Shown here piece after piece: positions 1-11,400 of a stretch of 64,000 bases of DNA. The stretch is taken from positions 147,065 to 211,064 of the forward strand of contig JNDT01001781.1 of NCBI GenBank assembly GCA_000697055.1, in the 5' to 3' direction. The DNA is from Saksenaea vasiformis B4078. Its lineage: Eukaryota; Mucoromycota; Mucoromycetes; Mucorales; Saksenaeaceae. The notes beneath the pieces are model-generated. The model saw nothing but the letters and a program-made list of their open reading frames with translations, was not told the origin of the DNA and searched no databases. The translations under genes and the position numbers were made by a program. Positions within the stretch are counted from its first letter, which is position 1. Each line of letters begins with the position of its first letter.

Positions 1-36
1 GTGGAATGCAACGGCTTTCTCAGGACATAAGGGCTC

Positions 37-168
37 AGCAGCGACGATGTAAAGCGCGCAATATTCCAGCAGATACTTGCAGGTGTCAACGACGCTGCGA
101 TCTCTAAGGAACTGAAAATCGCTCATCGCTCGCGTTCAGGAGAGGTCGAACCTTGGAAAAGAGCGTAA
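37..168 (+). pseudogene. Possible Tc1/mariner-like transposase helix-turn-helix remnant
   Basis: A 43-codon open frame reads as a helix-turn-helix of the Tc1/mariner type: RAIFQQILAG, then AAISKELKIA. This resembles the 'Q.LAG.S..eIa..L.is' pattern at the N terminus of such transposases. The frame stops after about 40 residues and no DDE catalytic domain follows. It is therefore either the end of an element lying left of the window or a decayed fragment. The match is to a short, common motif and could be chance. Confidence 0.27.
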
Positions 169-496
169 ATCCGGGCTGTGACGCGTTTTAAGCGTCTCTC
201 TCGCTTTCACGGTACGTGCAGAAGTGCGATTGTCCAATCAATTCAATGACAACGCTTTTGGCTGCATCTCAGAATGCATGGTTCGCGCACAGCGCAAGGC
301 TGAGTACATTCTATAAGAGCGGGAATCGCAGATGTAATGGGATAGGTCGAATAATAAATCATGAATCGCTGTACAATCGTGATCCTTTGCGGAGGATAGT
401 CGTTATGCCGCCATGAGCATTGTTTGAACGAAAAGGCGTATTTTGCAGACATCTATAACTTCAGCTAGTTACGAAATAGATGACATGATCATACTA
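169..496. other. Intergenic, nothing recognised
   Basis: Short frames on both strands here have no recognisable motif. I see no coding, RNA or repeat signal apart from proximity to the dispersed repeat that follows. Confidence 0.5.
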
Positions 497-1210
497 TTTA
501 TTGAACAACTTTTTACGCTAATCTATATAATTTTTGCGTCCATGAGGGGCCACTTTTACGCTAAAAAACGAATCAAGTATGCGTTCGTTAATACACAAGT
601 TGGCAACAAATTCATACACTACTTACATCAATATGGCCCCCGATGGACGCGAAATTCATATGAGACAGCATAAAAATCTGTTCATGGTTAGTAAATGGAA
701 TAATACTTGGATGTCATTTTACTTAACCCCCGAAGTGTAATTCCATGATGGGTGGGAGTGGGAGAAGAGAGAAGATTGGCACTGATAGTGACCAATTGAA
801 ACGCACTGCAGAGGACTTGAAGCGATACAACGTCCAGCGATCTATTGTGCAAGATGAGTGATGCTGAGTGCGACAACATTTATTTTACTTACTTAAGTGA
901 GGGATAAAGACGCCACCACCGCTGAGACGGTTCGGGACAGAGGTCATACAGGCTAAACAATACATCAAAAAACATGAGTGATCCTGGATATGTAATCCAT
1001 TAAAAGCACACACCGGGGATGTAAAATGAACAGAGCCAAAGAAAAAAGAAGGGATTCATGCGTCCCTTTAAATACTGCCATTTTACGCCTTCCGATTGGT
1101 GCGTTGGGGAACATATTACAATAGACCAGCGCAATGCAGGATTGATGTGGTGTCGACGCAAAGTAATAGTTGGATGACGCAAATGTGCGCTCATAATCCG
1201 GTATTTCTAC
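497..1210 (+). repeat. Dispersed repeat family, copy 1 (near full length)
   Basis: First of four same-orientation copies of an intergenic element; the others start near 17471, 41790 and 54979. It opens with TTTATTGAAC and ends near the motif GATGACGCAAATGTG. Shared landmarks are TTGCGTCCAT, its inverted partner ATGGACGCGAAAT about 100 bp later, TTAGTAAATGGAA, GCAGAGGACTTGAAGCGAT, GGACAGAGGTCA, CCGGGGATGT, AACAGAGCCAAAGAA and CCTTTAAATAC. No long ORF is conserved between copies. The inverted GCGTCCAT/ATGGACGC pairs could form hairpins. The family is unknown to me; a non-autonomous DNA transposon (MITE-like) or a solo-LTR relative are the main options. Confidence 0.75.
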
Positions 1211-1720
1211 CTGGTAGCTTCCTTCAATCAGATTTTGAGGTCGATCGGAACGGAACTTTATTGTTAGAGAGCGGTTCCTTCCTTGATTGTTTCTGAGATT
1301 GAAATAAAGTTTTTGACACTTCCTGCACGATTTTCTTTGTTCTTCTTCCTTGTATCCATTTTTTTCTTTCTTTTTAAAGCCTTTATCTCGGTTCATCTAT
1401 TATTGAATGAGTATAATCATGTGTGCCTTTCCAGTTTATCCATAATCATTTAAAATAAAAATCACATCTATACTATTACAAATGAATTCTGTATTGATCA
1501 AGTCCATGATACACCTAACTCTTCTGCTATAGCAAATTCTCTATCGTAGAAAGTGACTTCACATGAATTATGCGGTATCGATAAGAGTATTGTGTTTACA
1601 ACGTCAACTTGCAACTTCTTGAGGTATCTCAGGACACAAGCCACGCGAACCGCGGCAGTTAAATATATTTTCAACGCAGAATAAAGATCCAGGAAAGTTG
1701 TGGTGAGGGACTTCGACATC
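1211..1720. other. Upstream region of URB1
   Basis: AT-rich intergenic DNA between the repeat and the URB1 start codon, presumably holding the URB1 promoter. No clear TATA box or conserved element was recognised. Confidence 0.4.
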
Positions 1721-4700
1721 ATGAAGACGACCGACGTGGACGACGGCAACAGCCGAAATGATTCGCAACTTGAAAAGGACGCGGATTTTTACAAACTTCC
1801 CCAAGATATCTCGGCTGCATTACAATTACGGGACACTGCCACTTTAGTTCGCGGTACTTATTCGCGATCATATAGCCATAAGCTGATTTTTCCTTAGCGT
1901 TGTCGAATCTTCGTGAACAATTGGTCGAGGCGATTAGTGTACGTGTAGATCCTACTGCACCCAACACGCAGCCTCTTGTGGAATACGTTCAGTCTTGTTC
2001 AGACTGCAGCGATCTCATTGATCTTTGGACTTACCAAACTTCAGTGAGTAATTTTAAATGGAATCCTACTCACATGGATACTAAATGTTCGATATTTTGT
2101 AAGGCAAACATTCAAAATCTTGAATGCTTAGTTCCCGATGTCCTCAGTCTTTTTATGCGGCTTTGCACCACGCCTATCATCCGTCCTTTTGGCCTGCAAC
2201 TTATTCAAACTATATCCTTTTTCGCATATCAAACTACATAATCATGGATCTTGTTCATTATTATCTTTAACAGTCTATATTACACATCATGGAAAGGCAG
2301 ATGAAACATATCTATCGCGGTATCAGCTCACTACGGATCCCTCAGTGTCGGGCGATGTTTCGTTTACTTACGGCCATGTGTTCGTTCAATCAATCAACTG
2401 CAAGAGACCTGTTTCATTCGTTCAATTTCCAAGCAGAGGTTAGTGTGTGTGCTTTGATTATGAACATATCTTATATGTATATCATAGGGTTTTATGAGAG
2501 CATCACGCTATCGACAGCAGAAGAAAGGAAATAACCCACACAAATATATTTATGGTTTGTACAATCCCAGTTTTACATAGATGTGTACTAAATCTTGTCA
2601 AGATTTGCGAACTTCCTACGTTCAGTATGTGTTGGCGTTTTTTATCCATGGCGATGCCGAGATTAAGAAACAAGCACTTGGCACCAAAGGATTGGTTAGT
2701 GGTGTCTTTATGGGAATTGATCAAGATGCATATCAGGTAAAGGAGGAAAAAATGGGTGGATATTGGACCTTCTAAAGTTTATTTGGAATGAGAATAGTTA
2801 ATTGAAGAGATCCTTTCGGCCACTTATGAGCATTTGATCATGGACGATGCAGTACCAAGAAGTGTGAAAGCTTATTTCTTTTCTTCATATATTCTGGAAC
2901 AGGTACGTTATAATAATAGGTCCTCTATGCCGTCCTAACAAATTTGTAGATCGCCAAGGTCTATGTCCGTACAGAACCAGAGAAAACGGGTGCAGAGAGC
3001 TCAGGCATACCGGCTGATCTTGTACATCATTTTTTGATATCCATTTGCAGTGTGCCAGGTGTCGGCGTATGCTTCCGTGATTCTGGCTGGTACCCTCCCA
3101 CTGTTACTATTGATGAGAAGTCAGAATCTGGCTTAAAGACAGAAACGGTGCAAAACCGTGCATTATCCAAGTTTATCATGACTCTCAAACCCGTAGACGA
3201 TCAACGTCAGCAGGAACTGTTATTGAAAATACTTGCAGTGTGTCCAGAACTTGTCGAAAGGTAGGAAGAGATATTGGCCTCACCTGTTACTGATTGCCTG
3301 TAGCTTCTGGAAGGGAACACCAATGACATTTGAACCACGTATAAGTAGCAAATGGCTTGCGAATGTTACATTGCTGCAGAGAACTATGCAACTATTTGTG
3401 CCATCATTATACTACGGTGACACACAGTTTTACCCTACCACTCCACCAAAGGTGGGCACAATTTTAGAGAATATTATTCCTGGTGTATTTGGACGATCAG
3501 CCTCGAGCAAGGGCTTACAACATGCTAGTCCGTTAGTTCGATATGCTACAATGACCACGTTAGCTGCAGCATTCCAGAAATTCGGCAAAGTAGTAACGGC
3601 GATGCAAACCGTGATCTCTACGCTTGACGAAGGTGATCAGCAGAACCAGTCTGCTCAGGAATCCCGAGAAAACCCGTCAGAAAAGTGGAGAAAATGTCTT
3701 GACAGTGTCAGAGAAGGTTTGCGACGTCGTATGCCAGAGATTCAGCTGCTTGTCGCCCTCTACAATAAAGCATCAGGAACCAAAGTTGATGGTGCAATAG
3801 ATGGTGACGTCGCCGAGATTAATGCCCAGAAACAGATGTTACAAGACAGTGCATTCAGATTGATCCGTTACTATCAACAGTACTTGCCGGAAACCTTGAT
3901 GGAATCGAGTGTCGACCCAAGCAATTTCATCCCCGCTGACATCCTTTCTATCCGCCCCGGAACACTCATTCATCTGTTAGAGCTGCTTTTAAGTCTGCCC
4001 GATTTTCGCTGGAGCAACAAATCAGGTACCAAGGACATGATACTCTAGCTTTTGCAAATTAATTTTATTCTGCATTTATAGCTGGAAAATCCGTCTCGCA
4101 TATCACAGTATTACTCACGCTGTATCTGAGAACACCTTACAAGTATATCCGTGAACTTACGGGTAAACTGGTTAACAAGGCACTCGCCGATTCATTTATG
4201 TTCCAACATGATCCGGAAGAAGTTGAAATATGGTTGAATGCTCTGCCACAGAACTATGTGAAAAACAGCGAGGAAGTTTTATCCTTGTCTTCCGAACAAA
4301 GTGCTGTTCTGCGGTACCTGGATGAAAGCATTGTCCGATTTGGAAAGGCACAGTATCGATACACCGATCAGCTTGTCAATCTTGTCAATGAAGTAAACGA
4401 ATCTTTCCTGGGGAAGACAGATACCACTAGTTCGAAGTTGATAACACTCGCAAAATCAGTTGTTGGCAAGCACGATGCAACGACTCCTGCTGAGGATAGT
4501 CTAAGCATGATGGACTACATACATCCATTCAGTCCGTTACTTCTGACCGTTTTCGATCGCATACAATTTGCTAAGGATGACATACGACCTGTTACCCGTT
4601 ATATCGCCAACCTAGTGGCTGGATTACTGTCAAAGCAAAGGATCCCAGATTATCTTTGCAAGTTAACGGAAAGCTTACCAAACGGCAAATCGGAATCTGT

Positions 4701-7700
4701 CCTGAACTATCGTAGTGTTAACGAATGGTGCGAACCCCAAATGGTAGCACAAACAATGATGCTGTTGCAACAATATCATGTTGATGAGAGGAAGGAAGAG
4801 ATCTCTTCCGCTGAAGTGGATAGTGATATCGCATCTCAATTGTCCACATTAGAAGACCGTAAGTACTACCTATTACTTGTTGATACTGTTATTGATTAAA
4901 CATATAGAGAGAGATATCGTAGATGGGCAGAAAAAGATGATTGAGGTTTTGCAAACTTTGCCAGTCAACGTGTTGGATAAGCATCTGCAAGAGATTGCAA
5001 ACATTTGCTGCACGAAGCTCCAGTGGACGATTTTTGAGCCATTGACAGAATATCTTTGTGCTCGTCACCCCTTGGCCGGTAGCTTGTTCGATTATGCAGA
5101 TATTGCAAAACTGTCGTCAGTTGACTTTTCGGAAGAGTACGTGATACCAAGCTTCATAGATATATCCTGACATTTTATCTCTAGTACGACAATGATAGCC
5201 TTGCTGAAGTCTATTCCATTCACGACTCTTCTCCGCAATATATGGATGAAGGAAGAAGCAAGTCCTTTGGCATATTCTGTATTGAAACATGCTCTGGATT
5301 GTTCCTCGTTGCATCAGCTTACACAGGCACTTTCGCTTGTATTGGAACATTTGACCATGACTCTTCTGTTTTGCGCAATGGAGGATAAACGATTACACTT
5401 ATGTCTCGAAATGTTAAGGCATGGATTATCAGTATCGCCTAACGCAGACACAAAGACGCGCCGTGAGCTCAGGTCGATGGTGTTTACCCATCCAGTGATC
5501 AAAGAATTAACTTCGGAGCTTATTACGCATGTGCATCAGCTACAGGCCAAGGATGAATATCCCGATGTTTTGGCTACTTCTGTAAGTACATTCAATCTTG
5601 GGAGTTATCCAGTTTAACGTTTATCATCTAGCTTTTATCCCTTGCCGTGTCGTATGTTGACGTCTTTGGAGAGGGTTCGAATGCCTATACGCTGATAGAT
5701 CGACTAGTCCGCATCGATTACGATGCGTTGCACTCTTATTGCGAAAAGAAGCAACAACTCGGCTTTTACGATAACGTTAGCAAATTACTTTTCGTTCTAG
5801 TTAATAATGTGCGACACCGGGAGAACAACGGAGAATACGTGATTCCTAGTGATGCGTACAGGATTATCACCCGTCTGTGGCAGTCTCGGTCATCTCAAAC
5901 TCTTGATGCTGATATACTGTCATTATTGGAGCTGGGACTGTCGACTGGTGCCGATAAGGAACCTTTATCTGTTCTTCTGAATGCGTGCAGTGGATCTATC
6001 GTACAGCACATTCTTGCCGGTAACAAATGTAATATCAATCGATGGAAACTTCAAGCTGCCTGCGCGGAAGCATCAGTGGACGTTTCGGCAGCAGTCCTTG
6101 ATCATCTAGAGAGCGGTTTACCGCTGACACCTTACGTCGTCGATCTTGCTGTCATTGGATACAACTTACTCAAGTGTGAACCTGCAGACCGATATGGATA
6201 CTTGATCCGTATCCTGGAGCATATCTTGAAGCGCCTTACTGCAGCTGTCGATGCTACTCAAATGTCTGATGTTGAAGTTCCTATCGAAATTTACGGTCGA
6301 CTGACAGATATGGTTTCATATATGAACGCGGTCAGGAATGATCAGTACGATGCCGAGATTATTCGCGACTTTGTTCTTACCATGTTCTTGGATAATTTGG
6401 CTTGCGCGCCAGCAATGCGATTTACAAACGAATTAGTTGTCCGTGTGTATCAGAAGGTATGTAGCTTCATGTTTGTGGCAACATATTATCTAACTTACGA
6501 TTTACAGTACGATAAAATGGAGCCGATTGAAACATATACTCGACGCATACTCGACCACGAGAAATATCAAGTATTAACAAACCCTAGACACGGAGGCGAT
6601 CAAACCAACGAAGACATCCGAGAGCATATCCTTAAGCTACTGCACTCGTTTGATTTAATCCAGCCCAACGTTTTCGCAAAGCATCATGGATTGTTAGATT
6701 TACTCTTAACCAGTTATGGAGGCACTTCTGCTCTTGCTGACCGATTCATACGTGATATCCTTGTATCGTGTGAAAGACAAGGGCAAACGACTATAGTTCC
6801 CAAATTACTGATGTGGGGCCCTGGATCAGACAAAACTCGTCAAGCCCATGCTCAAGCCGGCACATTATTTCAAACGAACACAGTTTCAGTGGAGACTCTC
6901 GGCTTGATTGACCCAGCTTTGATGAAGTACACTTTTACACACTTCCCTACCGAAAAGCTTTTATCCCCCCGGAAAACGATATACGGGTATCAAGAAACTA
7001 CAGACTCGCCTATATACGACCATACATTTTTCCTACCTTTGTTTGCCAACATCATCTCCAACGGAATTGTCGACTGTCGGAAGTTTATAGAATGCAATGG
7101 CCTAGGACTGGTGGTAGTCTCACTATCTGGAGCAGATAATAACATGCGGGAACTTGGCTTCCAAATGATGGATCAATTTTACGTAATGCTGGAGGTATTC
7201 TTTACTGATCTACTTTCGTATAATACTGATGTGATGCATTTTAATCGCCCAGCATTCAACATTTAGAGAGAAAGGGCAGGTCGTGTTCCTTCTAGATATT
7301 TTCAAGAACTCGATTACCGGCAGAAAAGATGGTGAAGCGACACCGCGTATACCTGCCGCCATTACAATTTATGTGGCGCAGGCACTTTCTATCCTCTTGC
7401 ACCCCGGTCATTATATGCTTTCTTATATTGCGAAATGGATGATGCAGGAACCGCGGTTCGACTTCTTCGTAAGTACTGATTATGTTTTCATTTTACTCCA
7501 ATCGTTGTATGCTAAACCTTGTGCAACTTCAGCATGTGCCGTTATTTAATGCGATATTCAACTCAACTTCATCGACGCATAAAAAAGAACGGTTATGGTT
7601 ATTACGAGTTCTGTCATCGTCGTTAAGAACATATGAGGTATGTTTTAAACTTATTAACTACGAATACTGACATTTTTTCGACAGGACTACAAGATCTTTT

Positions 7701-8086
7701 CAAGACAACGCATTTGGGACATGCTTGGGACGTTTTACACATCTTCATTTGCAGATTCTGCGTGCAAAAAGGCAATCGTCGAGGTAATAACGTGCAATAT
7801 ACAACGGCAGGTACTGAGCTCGTTCTAGATTTTCAAGCAAGCAACAAAAGTTCCAGTTATTACGATGAATTTGATTCAGTACAACGGTCTCTTATCATGG
7901 ATCCATACAGTGGTGGTCATGTCGTCCGACTCGGAAGAACGCCAGACGTGGTTGGGTATCTTCGAAAAAGTAATGATCAGCGTTGCTACATACGATAATG
8001 CTTCTGAGCGTGTCATCTCGATGTTAGAAGATCACATGCACGTTCTCGGTCTATCGTCGTCGGAGTATTTTGAAAGCACATCATAA
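1721..8086 (+). CDS. URB1: Urb1/Npa1-like nucleolar pre-ribosomal-associated protein
   Basis: Large multi-exon gene; conceptual splicing gives about 1,820 residues, close to the usual Urb1 size. Urb1 acts in the nucleolus in early 60S pre-ribosome assembly. The N-terminal part fits the Npa1 domain (VEYVQSCSDCSDLIDLW; DLRTSYVQYVLAFF; ALGTKGLVSGVF; FEPRISSKWLANV). The middle carries the family pattern AVLRYLDESIV then YRYTDQLV near 4300, and HPFSPLLLTVFDR near 4530. The C terminus fits the NopRA1/Urb1 C domain (VPLFNAIFNS; ERLWLLRVLSSSLRTYEDYK). About 17 introns of roughly 40-75 nt restore frame, for example 1854-1896, 2044-2103, 2439-2487, 3260-3302, 4858-4907 and 7783-7828. ATG 1721 is the first methionine in frame. 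The junction near 2210-2270 has no good GT donor. The gene is convergent with the Sel1 gene downstream. Confidence 0.9.
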
Positions 8087-8482
8087 GCATTCAACACGGA
8101 AGTCTAGAAAATATGCATTACCCTTAGTCAGAAAAAACTTACATGACATCCGAAATCCATTTTCTTATCAACCATACCGTGGGTCATCGCAACGAAAATA
8201 AAAACTTAAAGTCCACTTGAATGATGATTTCTAAAATCTTCCTGGTCAAAGTTGTGTATCCATATAAGAGCTATCGATGATACTTTTCGAAGGAACTGTG
8301 ACAAATATAAAGAAAAACAGTGAATGAAAACTGCAATAAGCGGAAGGCTGGAAAACTCAAGAATTTTTGAGAACTGGATAAGCTATACACCATTTCCAAT
8401 CTACTTGTGAGCTACTGTGATATCGAACGTTAGTGAATATATTTAATTTTTAGACAAGACTGTTCAACACCTCTTGGAATAT
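8087..8482. other. Intergenic between convergent 3' ends
   Basis: About 400 bp separating the stop codons of URB1 (plus) and the mosaic Sel1 gene (minus). It is AT-rich and presumably holds both polyadenylation regions. No ORF or RNA gene was recognised. Confidence 0.5.
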
Positions 8483-11400
8483 CTAGCTGGCAACACGTCT
8501 TTGATCGCCCATCCTTGTCGCCAACTCACGGTAAGCGATTGCCTTTGTACGGTCACGTTCCACACCGATTCCATAGTGATAGCATTCGGCAACTCCCTTC
8601 AATGCCAAATCGTGACCTGACTCAGCCAAACCAAGCAGCATCTGGAATCCTAAAGCTGGATCATATGTCTGATGGCCCCAGCCTTTCAGATGGTATACTG
8701 CCATCATAAATCTAGCATAAGGTTCTGATAGTGCTGCTGCCGCAAACGATTCGTACGCTTCCTCTTTAAGATCTTCTGCTTCTGAGGGATCTCTCAACGT
8801 TTCGGCCAAGGCGTGTTTAAGTTTACCCGCTTGGACGTATCCGCTTGAGCTGCTACCTTGCCGTCCAACGTATTCATACCATCGTATCGCAGTTTCATTG
8901 TCAACTCCAAATTCGTGATGGTATCCTTTTTCCAAATATTCGCCTACCGTCAATGCGGCTTTCCAGTCACCAAGAATGCCTCCAGCTGAGTAATACAGAA
9001 ATGCCTTTCCATGATCTTGCGGAATAACGTAATTGCGATCTAGCGAAGTGAAGCCAGAGTGATAAACATTGGCTAGCTCTCTGCAAGCTTCGATAACAGG
9101 GAAGTGCGTTGCATCCCTAAACATACTCACAGCGTTTGGGAAATCGTTGTTACTCCACCACAATTTTCCAAGCTCATGCTTGGCCATAAGATCATTCTGA
9201 TTTGCTGCTGATGTCAGATACTTTGCTGCCATTGCTTTGTCGATCGCTAACCCTCTCAATCCGTACATATAAGCGTGTCCCAATAGAAACTGGAATTCAT
9301 GATTATTGGAGGCCTCAGCATGCCCTTTAAAGCGCGCCATATCAGTTTCATCCTTTACGTCAACGCGGCCAAGATCCTCTGCTGCCTTTGTTGCTATATG
9401 CTCGTTGATAGGTTGAAGCCTCCATCCAGCATCTGCCCCCGTAAGACTCCCTGCGCTTTTCCATGGACTCATACTATCCATATCGTAATCGGTAACGGCA
9501 TGCCAGTAAAATGGTTTTCCTTCGGAAGTCACTCTTAGGCTTTCGAAAAGGATGATATCTCCTCGCTGGACGTAACCAAGGTTATTTGCCTGCGATGGTG
9601 ATTCTATCGTTTTGTCTGCACTTTCTCTTAGGGGATCAGATTGATTACTCTTATTTTCCCATGACTTACGAGAAGTTTCGTGTGCCGTCGCTTCATATTC
9701 CTCCACTCCGCTACTGCTCTCGCTTTCATCATCAACTTTTGGGTATGGGACAACTCTCCTATACGAAGACAATTAAATTAACTGAGTTAATTATCTTATG
9801 GAATTTATGCCTACCATTGGAGATCTTTTTCTGCATCATTGCTATCAAGCGGTTCGAGGGCCGTTTCCGAATTTGAATCGAGGACTGAGTCATCAGAGAA
9901 CTCCACATTACTTGCGCGAATGTAGAAATTCTCTTCAACATTTTCTTCGTCATTTTTTAATCTTATGTATTTTATACGTAGAATATCCCCATATCGAACA
10001 TAATGAGCACCAGGGTCTTTTACATCAAATGTTGGTCTTTCAGCTTCAAGCCTGACAACAAAGGAGACTGTGATCCATGTCAGATTTGGTGATCGTGATG
10101 TCCATGCCCTCACTTACATAATTTACTGTATTTGGTAGTTCCTTTTGTCTTTCCAGGTTGAGCCCCTTCTTTAGCAATTGCCAAATTATGGTTATGTACA
10201 GATTCATCAGGATCCGGGAACTTTTGGAAAGCCCATTGCGCTTTTCCAACTTCTTGAAGGACAACGCCCCACTGGCAAACGTTCTGCGGTGCTTGTTTCT
10301 GATGCGACTTGGTTGTTGAGCTTGTCTCTTGGTTACCATAGGTACAGTGTATGCATATCATCTGGTTTCTAGTTAGCTAGTTGCTACTAGTGCGGTATGG
10401 TCTTACTTGCGCGGTAATTTCTTGAACTTCGACGGAAAATCCCAAATCTGAGCATAATTTGCGGCAAAATTCAATTGCGCAATTTGAGTCTGAGAACTGG
10501 CTTCCCAGTAGATGATCATACAAGGCTTCTGTCTATGAAATACTTCAAAGGCTGCGTTCCATGGATTAGATCACTTACTGGGACACATATTGAGGGTGTA
10601 TTCTTCGCTTCTGCGCTCGAGTTAAATTCCGTCATGTCCAACGAATAATTATAACAAAGATACTGATCTTGCAAGACAATGTTTTCATAAATACGTTGTA
10701 TATCAGAGCGTGTGTCGTCATCTAAGAGACAGTAAAGTGGTCTTAATTCTCTCAGTTGTATACGAACGTATCGCGATTCGACTGTTTTAATCCAACTGGA
10801 GATATCGTTCCAGAACAGTAGATGGGACTCGCCACCTATGGGATACAGCAAAACCAAATGTTAATCCATAGTACAATAATAAGTAACGCACCTATTGCAT
10901 CCCAGCGATCGCTTTTCTCCAATGATTTGATGATCTCGGTTGATGTGCACTGTTTGGCGACACTGCTTTCTACGGATATTAGGGCAACGCTATGCGCAGG
11001 AGGTGAAGCATCTGCATCCTTAGATAATGCTGTCTCGCCATCCGTGCTATTGAGGGTTACTTCCTGGGAAGCGCTATCATTCTTGTTTTCTTCGAGCATT
11101 CCCTGTTCTACTTTGGAAGGAATCTGAAATGCAATTCTTCCACCTATTTAATTAAGAGATAGTGAGAAACATTCTATACAATGGACGTTTTACCAAAACG
11201 TATTGCCGAAGGATAGTAGTATCCAAATCTTTGGAACACGCTCTGTAGCGCATAAAATTTTTCGCCATCGTCTTCACCATACTGCAGCGCTTCCTTGATA
11301 GCCTCTTTGAACTTGCTAGTAGCTTGGATAAATTCGTCATAATAGTGAAGCTAAAACATGATAACTACAGTTAGTAGCAGGGCCATATTGATATACCGGT

